From assembly GCA_020718945.1 (NCBI GenBank), contig DYRB01000236.1:1-5385 (forward strand): DNA of 5,385 nt. The letters run 5' to 3'. Positions 1-5,306 of the stretch are shown here, piece after piece; position 1 is the first letter of the stretch, and the number at the start of each line of letters is the position of its first letter. A model generated the notes under the pieces. That model saw only the letters and a program-made list of their open reading frames with translations. It was not told where the DNA came from and did not search any database. A program made the translations under genes and the position numbers. Source of the DNA: Lamprocystis purpurea (GTDB lineage: Bacteria; Pseudomonadota; Gammaproteobacteria; Chromatiales; Chromatiaceae).

Positions 1-1864
1 CGAAGAGGCAGGCGACGGCCCCCAGGTCCGCACCGAAGGCCCCGAGCTTGCTGGTGCTGTAGAAGCCGTCGTCCCCGGTCCCGCGCAGGATGCGGTCGCG
101 ATAGACCTGGGCGCGGGCCTCCTCGTACAGCCCCGCCTGGCAGCCGTGGGCGACGGCCTGGTAGAGGGGCTGGAGCCCGTCCAGGCCCTCGGGTCTGTGG
201 GGGACGCTGGCCTTGAGCCGCTCGTAGAGCCGCCGGTGGCCCTCCCGCCAGGCGTCGGGGCAGCGGGTCTTGAGCGCATGGGCCAGGCATTCCCGCACCA
301 AGGGGTGGGCATCCCGGGCCCCACTGGGGTCGGGGGGGTAGAGGAGGCCGATCTGCTCCAGGCGGTTGAGGGCGGTGCGCCATTGGGTGGGCGGGATCGG
401 CTCGGGGCTGGCCTCTTGGGAGCGCAGGCCTCCGGCCGGCACGCCGCCGCCAGGCGGCTTGCGATGGGTGAGGGACTGCCAGGCGTTGCGGGCCAGGGCA
501 AGGATGTTGACGGCGCTGCCGGGGTCCTTGGGTGCCGGTGCCGGCGGGACGCCGGCGGTCCCGGGTGCCGGCGGGACGCCGGCGGTCCCAGTGGCACTGG
601 CGGGCGGGACGCCCGCCCCCCTTTGGGCGGTGCCATCGGCAAAGAGGGCCTCGGTGAGCCCGGGTATGGGCGGGGCCTCCCGCAGGGCCTCCAGCAGGTC
701 CGGCCTGGCGGGGCGGTCGAACAACCCGAAGAGGCGCAGGGCGGCCAGCTCCCGGCAGGGCCTGGCCCCGGGCGCGGGGTCGGGTGGGGTCAGCCAGCGT
801 TCGTAGGCGGCCATGACCCGGAAGACCCGCCCGGCGGCGGTCTCGGCGTCGGCCTGGTGCAGGTCCACCTGGTCGCGGCGGCGGATGTCGCCCTCCTGGG
901 CCAGGGCGAGGTAGCCGCCTAGCAGGGACAGGGTCAGGGCATGGCCGCGGACCTCGCGGCTGGCGGCCAGCAGCTCCGGGTCGTCCGGGCGGATCTCGGC
1001 GGCCCCGGCCCGGGTGGCGCCCCGGGCGTGAAGGAGCCGGGCGCCGTCGGCGTCGCTCAAGTCCCCGAGGTCCAGGCGCAGCACCGGGCCCTGGGGGTTG
1101 GCCTCGGTCCGCACCCGGAAGCCCAGGTCCTGGAGCCATTCCCGGCTGGTGACCAGGCAGAGGCCGGGACAGAGGCTGGGGTGGCCGGCGGCGGCGAGTT
1201 GGCCCAGCAGGGCCTTGAGCCCGGGGGCGCGCAGCTCGCCGGCCAATGGTCCGGGTGGGTGCTGCAGGGGCTCCAGGCCGTCCAGGATCAGCAGGCTGCG
1301 GCCGGTCTGGAGCCGATCCGCCAGGGCCCGGCCCTTGTCGGCGGGGTGGGCGGCGGGGTCCAGGTCCAGGCCGAAGAAGGCGAGGGCCCGGGCGAGGAAC
1401 AGGTCCTCGCTGGCCTCCCGGCCGTCGCCGCTCCCCTGGCTGAAGAAGGACCAGGCGTAGACCCGCTCGGCGCCGCGCCAGTGGTCGGCCTGCATCCGGC
1501 CCAGCCAGCGCTGGACCAGGGCGGTCTTGCCGGTGCCGCCGGGGGCTATGAGTTCGCAGATGGCGACCGGGTTGGTCCCGGTGTCGGACCAGGCCGCGTC
1601 CAGGGCGGCCAGCTCCCGCTCGCGGCCGAGGAAGTGCTCGGTGCCCGGGGGGAGATGGGTGAGGTCGATGCGCGGGCCCTGGGTGACGTCGCGGCCTGGG
1701 TCCTGCCCGTCCAGCTCGGAGAGCTTGGCCTTGGCCTCTGCGATGTCCTTGCCCAGCTTGAACTTCTGGGCGGGGTCGGCGGCCAGGGCCTCCTGCCCCT
1801 GCAGGTAGTCCAGGCGCTCCTGCCAGAGGGCCCTTGGCCCCTGGGCCGCTGGCGCGTCGCTCAC
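1..1864 (-). CDS. STAND-family NTPase with N-terminal effector-associated-type domain (partial, 3' end outside window)
   Basis: Read by direct translation: 621 open codons from a GTG start to the left edge. Seen: a short helical domain at residues 14-51 (WQERLDYL, DPAQKFKL) nearly identical to the C-terminus of the upstream TIR protein; FLGRERE at 78-84; Walker A APGGTGKTAL at 107-116, with Ala where the first Gly usually sits; Walker B LLILDGLE at 191-198; a sensor-like LVTSRE at 237-242; GHALTLSLLGG at 307-317, equivalent to the GLPLAL motif; winged-helix-like stretches near 370-386 and 495-531; then helical, TPR-like sequence from about 545. Family knowledge: STAND NTPases are ATP-driven switches in which a C-terminal sensor releases oligomerisation and effector activation. 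Inference: it recruits the TIR protein through the shared domain. The GTG start was chosen because it overlaps the TIR stop (GTGA) and precedes the conserved domain by 13 residues. Residues about 415-443 are a Pro/Ala-rich insertion made by DNA repeats. The sensor specificity cannot be told because the C-terminus is missing. Confidence 0.86.
   Translation of the reverse strand, partial: MSDAPAAQGPRALWQERLDYLQGQEALAADPAQKFKLGKDIAEAKAKLSELDGQDPGRDVTQGPRIDLTHLPPGTEHFLGRERELAALDAAWSDTGTNPVAICELIAPGGTGKTALVQRWLGRMQADHWRGAERVYAWSFFSQGSGDGREASEDLFLARALAFFGLDLDPAAHPADKGRALADRLQTGRSLLILDGLEPLQHPPGPLAGELRAPGLKALLGQLAAAGHPSLCPGLCLVTSREWLQDLGFRVRTEANPQGPVLRLDLGDLSDADGARLLHARGATRAGAAEIRPDDPELLAASREVRGHALTLSLLGGYLALAQEGDIRRRDQVDLHQADAETAAGRVFRVMAAYERWLTPPDPAPGARPCRELAALRLFGLFDRPARPDLLEALREAPPIPGLTEALFADGTAQRGAGVPPASATGTAGVPPAPGTAGVPPAPAPKDPGSAVNILALARNAWQSLTHRKPPGGGVPAGGLRSQEASPEPIPPTQWRTALNRLEQIGLLYPPDPSGARDAHPLVRECLAHALKTRCPDAWREGHRRLYERLKASVPHRPEGLDGLQPLYQAVAHGCQAGLYEEARAQVYRDRILRGTGDDGFYSTSKLGAFGADLGAVACLF
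537..620. repeat. Array of three GC-rich stem-loop repeats inserted in frame in the STAND gene
   Basis: Units at 537-562 and 564-589 are identical over 26 bases with a 27-base period. A third, diverged unit covers about 593-620. Each is a perfect palindrome around a GGA spacer on the plus strand: arms 540-546/550-556, 567-573/577-583 and 599-606/610-617. The third unit differs inside the stem by a C-to-G change matched by G-to-C in the other arm. The repeats code a low-complexity Gly-Val-Pro-Pro-Ala stretch (residues about 415-443) inside the STAND protein. Confidence 0.9.
1712..1825 (-). other. Effector-associated-type adaptor domain, copy B (N-terminus of STAND NTPase)
   Basis: Residues 14-51 of the STAND protein, from WQERLDYL to AKLSEL, with the same DPAQKFKL core as copy A. 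It precedes the FLGRERE entry to the NTPase module by about 27 residues. The mirrored placement, at the end of the effector and the start of the NTPase, fits a homotypic docking surface. This is inferred, not shown. Confidence 0.72.
1861..1864 (-). other. GTGA stop/start overlap coupling the TIR and STAND genes
   Basis: On the minus strand the TIR stop TGA (1863-1861) shares bases with the STAND GTG start (1864-1862). G-rich sequence lies just upstream but there is no well-spaced Shine-Dalgarno, so re-initiation by ribosomes finishing the TIR gene is a plausible way of setting the ratio of the two proteins. Confidence 0.75.
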
Positions 1865-3105
1865 CCCTCGCCCCCCAGCTCCCTGAGTTTGGCCCGGCAC
1901 TCCTCGATGTCCTTGCGCAGCTTGAACTTCTGGGCTGGGTCGACGGCCAGGGCCTCCTGCTCCAGCAGGTAGTCGAGTTTCTCCTGCCAGGTCGCCTGGG
2001 CCGGGGAGGGTCGCGGCGGCCTGGGTCCAGGCCCCGGCTGGGGGCCTGCGACCTGCACCTTGACCGGGATCACGACCCGGGTCTGGGCAGCCACGGCGCC
2101 GTCGTCCTGGTAGGCCACGACGACGAAGCTCCGGGGCCCCTGGCCATGGCTGAGGACGCGGAAGTAGACCGGGTCGGCGTCCTCCCCCGGACTCAGGGGT
2201 ACCTCCCAGTGGTCGGGGTTCACCTCGCAGTCCGGCGGCGGGCGGACCTCGATGCGATAGCGGACGCACTCCTGGTCCTGGGTATGGAAGACCCGTCCCT
2301 TGGCCGACTCCCGGCCGGGCAGGTCGGCGATGGCCAGGGGGGGCGAATCCGGGCGGCGCACCGCCACGGCCAGGTCGAAGGGCACCTCGACCTGCACGTC
2401 CAGGGGGTAGTGGGTATCGAGGCGGATGGGTTCCTCCAGAAGCCGGGCCTGGGTCGGCCCGCGCCCCGGGACCAGGCGCTTGACCGCCTCCGCGAGCCAG
2501 CCCCAGCCGGGGCCCTCGACCCTGCCCAGGGTGTCCGGCAGGGCGGTGCCGGGGATGCCGCCACGCACCAGCCCGAGGACGAGCCTATCGAGGATGTCGG
2601 CGAAGCTGCGGCCCGGGCCGCGCCCGGTCACCGGTGCCTGACCCGGTGCCTGAGCCGGTGCCGCGGCGACCGTGCCGCTGCCGAGCTGCCAGCGCTCCAG
2701 GATCAGGGTGGCCACCTCGGCCGGGTCGCGCCCGTCGCCGAGCCAGACATAGCCGTCGGTGGAGAAGAGCCCCGGGATCTCGGTCATGTCGAAGCGCAGG
2801 GGCATGACCGCGGACCCCTGGCGGCGCTTGATCAGGTCCCTGACCGCCCGCCACTCCAGGCCGCACCAGTCCTTGCGCTCGTAGTCGGCGCAGAGGAAGA
2901 CACAGATCAGGTCGGACTGGTCTCGATAGAGGGCCTGGAGGTAGGTGTCCAGGTCCGGGCGGGCGAATTCCGCCTCGTACCAGGCGTCGTAGAGGATGCG
3001 GTCCCGGCCCAGGGCCTGGGACAGGTAGTCGGCCACCTGCTCGACGAAGCCCCGCCGCTCCCCGGGGAAGGAGAGGGCGACCCGAAAGCGCTTGTCTGTA
3101 CCCAT
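1861..3105 (-). CDS. TIR-domain effector with beta-rich middle region and C-terminal effector-associated-type domain
   Basis: A complete 414-residue protein. Seen: a TIR domain at about 6-142, with strand 1 RVALSFPG at 8-15 and the DWCGLEW signature at 79-85, whose Glu84 matches the catalytic glutamate of NAD-cleaving TIRs; a Pro/Gln/Ala linker at 147-165; a helical stretch at 166-212; a beta-rich, probably Ig-like region at about 225-352 (VYFRVLSHG, FVVVAYQDDG); a proline-rich linker at 353-371; and a helical domain at 373-410 repeated at the start of the next protein. There is no signal peptide or membrane segment, so it should be cytoplasmic. Known of the family: bacterial TIR effectors degrade NAD+ or make cyclic ADP-ribose-like signals. 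Inference: activity is held in check until the neighbouring STAND NTPase clusters it. The ATG at 3105 sits seven residues before strand 1, with a weak AGGG 9 bases upstream. A longer in-frame start at 3261 would translate intergenic repeats and was rejected. The exact product of the TIR reaction cannot be told. Confidence 0.88.
   Translation of the reverse strand: MGTDKRFRVALSFPGERRGFVEQVADYLSQALGRDRILYDAWYEAEFARPDLDTYLQALYRDQSDLICVFLCADYERKDWCGLEWRAVRDLIKRRQGSAVMPLRFDMTEIPGLFSTDGYVWLGDGRDPAEVATLILERWQLGSGTVAAAPAQAPGQAPVTGRGPGRSFADILDRLVLGLVRGGIPGTALPDTLGRVEGPGWGWLAEAVKRLVPGRGPTQARLLEEPIRLDTHYPLDVQVEVPFDLAVAVRRPDSPPLAIADLPGRESAKGRVFHTQDQECVRYRIEVRPPPDCEVNPDHWEVPLSPGEDADPVYFRVLSHGQGPRSFVVVAYQDDGAVAAQTRVVIPVKVQVAGPQPGPGPRPPRPSPAQATWQEKLDYLLEQEALAVDPAQKFKLRKDIEECRAKLRELGGEG
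1876..1989 (-). other. Effector-associated-type adaptor domain, copy A (C-terminus of TIR protein)
   Basis: Residues 373-410 of the TIR protein, from WQEKLDYL to AKLREL, with a central DPAQKFKL. It is predicted helical, follows a proline-rich linker and ends four residues before the stop. It aligns without gaps to residues 14-51 of the STAND protein, 29 of 38 identical. Short helical adaptors of this style (EADs) are known to link effectors to STAND NTPases. The match to that class is from memory of its pattern, and I do not assign an EAD number. Confidence 0.72.
2631..2662. repeat. 12-bp tandem repeat (2.7 copies) in the TIR linker
   Basis: CCGGTGCCTGAC, CCGGTGCCTGAG and CCGGTGCC lie end to end. 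On the coding strand they give the Ala-Pro-Gln linker around residues 148-158, between the TIR domain and the middle region. The unit is a multiple of three, so copy changes would lengthen or shorten the linker by four residues without breaking the frame. Confidence 0.85.
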
Positions 3106-3146
3106 GCCTGGCGGCCCTGTGGTTGTTGTGAGCGGCGCCAGTGTAC

Positions 3147-3172
3147 GTGGGAGCGGCTTTAGCCGCGACTGG
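3147..3172. repeat. REP-like palindromic element in the trpC-TIR gap
   Basis: GTGGGAGCGGC, then TTTA, then GCCGCGAC. The inner arms GCGGCT (3153-3158) and AGCCGC (3161-3166) pair. The conserved GTGGGAGC head followed by a short GC stem is the pattern of REP elements common in Pseudomonas, Xanthomonas and other Gammaproteobacteria (recalled, not searched). It lies 42 bases upstream of the TIR start, inside its untranslated leader if transcribed from trpC. Confidence 0.65.
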
Positions 3173-3264
3173 GCGTCTTCCGCGGGCGTATCTGGAGGAT
3201 GCCCCCGGCTTGGCGTTGCCTGCGGGTCCTTTGGGGGTTTGATAGTAGCCTTCCTTGGCACTGG

Positions 3265-3285
3265 GTCCCGGCATCGTGCCGGGAC
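3265..3285 (-). terminator. Perfect 9-bp hairpin just after trpC (possible terminator or mobile palindrome)
   Basis: Arms GTCCCGGCA (3265-3273) and TGCCGGGAC (3277-3285) flank a 3-base loop and begin six bases after the trpC stop on the minus strand. No T-run follows in the direction of transcription, so it is not a classical intrinsic terminator. The sequence resembles widespread intergenic palindromes of the form 'CGTCCCGGCA...TGCCGGGACCCAG'. It may slow RNA decay or partly end transcription. Confidence 0.5.
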
Positions 3286-3291
3286 GACGGG

Positions 3292-4092
3292 TCAGGTGGC
3301 GAAGAGCCGCCCCAGCTCCGCCCCCGGGTCCGGGGCACGCATGAAGGCCTCGCCGACCAGGAAGGCGTTGACGCCGTGGCGGCGCATCCGGGCGACATCC
3401 TCGGGGGCGAGGATGCCGCTCTCGGTGACCAGGAGGCGGTCCTCCGGGACCCGGTCAAGCAGGCCCAAGGTGGTCTCCAGGCTGACCTCGAAGGTCCGCA
3501 GGTTGCGGTTGTTGATGCCGATGAGGCGCCCGGGCAGGGCGGCGGCCCGGGCCAGTTCCTCGGCGTCGTGGACCTCCATGAGCACATCCAGCCCCAACTC
3601 CCGGGCCAGGGCGTTGAGGTCGGCCAACCTGGGATCATCCAGGCAGGCGACGATGAGCAGGATGCAGTCGGCCCCCATGACCCTGGCCTCGTAGACCTGG
3701 TAGGGATCGACGATGAAGTCCTTGCGGATCACCGGGAGGTTGCAGGCGGCGCGGGCCTCCAGCAGGTGGGCGTCGCTGCCCTGGAAGAAGTCCCGGTCGG
3801 TTAGGACCGACAGGCAGGTGGCCCCGCCCCGGGCATAGCTCTGGGCGATGTCGGCGGGGTTGAATGCCTCGCGCAGCACGCCCTTGCTGGGGGATGCCTT
3901 CTTGATCTCGGCGATGACCGCCGGTCCCCCCTCCGCCACCCGGGCCCCCAGGGCATCCGCGAAGCCGCGGGTGGGTGATGCATCCACTAGGGCGGCGTCC
4001 AGCTCCGGCAGGGGTACTCGCTCTGCCCGGGCCAGCACCTCCGTAGCCTTGCGGTGCATGATCTTCTTCAGGATGTCGGGGGTATCGGCCAT
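3292..4092 (-). CDS. trpC: Indole-3-glycerol phosphate synthase
   Basis: Catalyses ring closure of carboxyphenylamino-deoxyribulose phosphate to indole-3-glycerol phosphate, with loss of CO2 and water, in cytoplasmic tryptophan synthesis. The 266-residue length is normal for a single-function TrpC with no fused TrpF. Visible barrel motifs in order are AEIKKASPSKG (61-71), CLSVLTD (93-99), RKDFIVDPYQ (123-132), MEVH (172-175), GINNRNL (192-198), TESGI (223-227) and FLVGEAFMR (244-252). By alignment from memory with studied enzymes, Glu62, Lys64, Lys124, Glu173, Asn194 and Ser225 are the likely active-site residues, all present. The ATG at 4092 gives the usual N-terminus (ILKKIMHRK). Its Shine-Dalgarno is weak, a GGA about 8 bases upstream. 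It lies 191 bases downstream of trpD with a foldback repeat between them. No fault is seen in the gene. Confidence 0.98.
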   Translation of the reverse strand: MADTPDILKKIMHRKATEVLARAERVPLPELDAALVDASPTRGFADALGARVAEGGPAVIAEIKKASPSKGVLREAFNPADIAQSYARGGATCLSVLTDRDFFQGSDAHLLEARAACNLPVIRKDFIVDPYQVYEARVMGADCILLIVACLDDPRLADLNALARELGLDVLMEVHDAEELARAAALPGRLIGINNRNLRTFEVSLETTLGLLDRVPEDRLLVTESGILAPEDVARMRRHGVNAFLVGEAFMRAPDPGAELGRLFAT

Positions 4093-4119
4093 GGGATTGA
4101 TCCAGGAAAGAGTAATTCG

Positions 4120-4243
4120 GCCGCAAATTACGCAAATCTCCGCAAATGGGTCAGTGCCTTAGGTATGGTCCGCAGGTCACCCGAGGGGTGAACCCTAGAC
4201 CGGCACCAAACCCTATTTGCGTCCATTCGCGTTCATTTGCGGC
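4120..4243. repeat. 124-bp foldback (MITE-like) repeat with heptamer arms between trpD and trpC
   Basis: The left arm 4120-4150 and right arm 4212-4243 are imperfect inverted copies. The left arm has CGCAAAT at 4122, 4131 and 4141. The right arm has ATTTGCG or ATTCGCG at 4215, 4225 and 4235. Nested pairs continue inward: GTGCC 4154-4158 with GGCAC 4202-4206, GGTC 4167-4170 with GACC 4198-4201, and TCACCC 4177-4182 with GGGTGA 4186-4191 around a GAG loop near the exact centre. The whole unit can fold into one long hairpin. It has no coding capacity. The arms recall interspersed repeats of the 'CGCAAATgaACGCAAAT' type. Confidence 0.82.
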
Positions 4244-4283
4244 TGGACTTCTCTTCTTAGGTTGATAGTTGTCTGCCCAGCGG

Positions 4284-5306
4284 CTAATCGAAGCTCTGGC
4301 TCAGGATCACCAGCCGATCCAGCCGGGTGCGGGCCTCCCCGGAGGCGATGGCGGCGTCCGCCCGGGCCACGCCCTCCGCCAGGGTCGCGACCACCCCGGC
4401 GGCGTAAATGGCCGCCCCGGCGTTGAGGGTGACGATGTCCCGGGCCGGCCCCGGCTTGTCCTCCAGGACCCCCAGCAGCATGGCCAGGCTGTCCGCTGGG
4501 CCGCCGACCTGGATGTCGGCGATGGCGCCGCGGCGTACCCCGAAGTCCTCGGGCGCGACGGAGTAGCGCCGGACCTCGCCGCCCTTGAGCTCCGCCACCT
4601 CGGTGCGCTCGGCGATGCTGATCTCGTCCAGGCCGTCCCGGGCATGGACCACCAGGACGTGACGGCTGCCCAGGCGTTGCAGGACCTGGGCCAGGGGGGT
4701 CAGCAGGGCCTCGCTGAATACCCCCAGGACCTGGTTCGGCACCCCTGCCGGGTTGGTCAGGGGACCGAGGATGTTGAAGACGGTCCGCACCCCCAGCTCC
4801 CGGCGCGGGCCTATGGCGTGCTTCATGGCCCCATGGTGGGCGGGGGCGAACATGAAGCCGACCCCCACCTCGGCCACGCAGCGGGTCACCTGGACGGGCG
4901 TCAGGTCCAGCCGCACCCCGGCCGCCTCCAGCACGTCGGCGCTGCCGGACTTGCTGGAGACGGACCTGTTGCCGTGTTTGGCCACATGGCAGCCGGCGGC
5001 GGCGGCGGCGAACATGCTGGCGGTGGAGACGTTGAAGGTCCCGGAGGCGTCGCCCCCGGTCCCGACTATGTCCACGGTGTGGGGCAGCCCGCCCACGTCC
5101 ACGCCGCTGGCGAGCGAGCGCATCACCTCCGCGGCGGCGGCGATCTCCGCCACCGTCTCGCCCTTCATGCGCAGGGCCACCAGGAAACCGGCGATCTGGG
5201 CCGGCGTGGCCCCGCCGGTCATGACGGCGAGCATGGCGGCGGTCATGTCCTCGCCGGTCAGGTCGTGGCCCTCGATCAGTCGGGCTATGGCGTCTTTGAT
5301 GTCCAT
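4284..5306 (-). CDS. trpD: Anthranilate phosphoribosyltransferase
   Basis: Transfers the phosphoribosyl group of PRPP to anthranilate, giving phosphoribosyl-anthranilate, the second committed step of tryptophan synthesis, in the cytoplasm. Its 340 residues match a stand-alone TrpD without a fused glutaminase (TrpG) domain. Visible motifs are an N-terminal helical domain at 1-70, the PRPP loop GTGGD at 82-86, KHGNRSVSSKSGSAD at 110-124, GPLTNPAG at 181-188, and DGLDEIS at 224-230 with the acidic pair Asp227-Glu228 expected to bind magnesium. The ATG at 5306 gives the standard MDIKDAIARL start, with AGAGG 11 bases upstream as a rather distant ribosome site. A trpG gene, a usual upstream partner, would lie beyond the right edge; the 79 bases upstream hold no gene. 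The product of this enzyme goes through TrpF (not in the window) to TrpC. Confidence 0.98.
   Translation of the reverse strand: MDIKDAIARLIEGHDLTGEDMTAAMLAVMTGGATPAQIAGFLVALRMKGETVAEIAAAAEVMRSLASGVDVGGLPHTVDIVGTGGDASGTFNVSTASMFAAAAAGCHVAKHGNRSVSSKSGSADVLEAAGVRLDLTPVQVTRCVAEVGVGFMFAPAHHGAMKHAIGPRRELGVRTVFNILGPLTNPAGVPNQVLGVFSEALLTPLAQVLQRLGSRHVLVVHARDGLDEISIAERTEVAELKGGEVRRYSVAPEDFGVRRGAIADIQVGGPADSLAMLLGVLEDKPGPARDIVTLNAGAAIYAAGVVATLAEGVARADAAIASGEARTRLDRLVILSQSFD

Larger units (their letters stand above)
1741..1990. repeat. Direct repeat of 86 bp (1741-1826 and 1905-1990), spanning the TIR/STAND gene junction
   Basis: The two copies lie 164 bases apart and match at 77 of 86 positions with no gaps by hand count. 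They code the core of the shared adaptor domain in both genes and are codon-aligned. Similarity fades but continues toward 1721 and 1885. The longest exact run is 18 bases, over the codons for AQKFKL. Several of the nine differences are silent or conservative, while others change the residue. Confidence 0.93.

Noticed and set aside
537..620. CRISPR-like array
   Set aside because: The units are 27 bases apart with no spacers between them and lie inside an open coding frame.
146..1972. Long plus-strand open frames (146-922, 941-1972 and others) opposite the STAND gene
   Set aside because: They are low-complexity Gly/Ala/Pro/Arg-rich translations of the antisense strand. The minus-strand frame is open throughout and carries clear NTPase motifs, so these are high-GC shadows.
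1834..3162. Plus-strand frame of 442 codons opposite the TIR gene
   Set aside because: It has no recognisable motif, while the minus-strand frame has a TIR domain with its catalytic residues and the repeated adaptor domain.
3106..3261. Longer TIR protein starting at 3261 (52 extra residues)
   Set aside because: The extension is basic, Pro/Thr-rich sequence translated through the REP-like hairpin and gap. The TIR fold begins only seven residues after the ATG at 3105.
3106..3291. Promoter for the TIR gene, with TACACT or TACTAT as possible -10 boxes
   Set aside because: Neither box has a credible -35 hexamer at 16-18 bases, so no promoter is called. The gene could have its own unrecognised promoter or be read through from trpC.
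4120..4243. trp attenuator or riboswitch
   Set aside because: It lies between trpD and trpC and not in a leader. There is no Trp-rich leader peptide or T-run, and the arms look like a repeat family.
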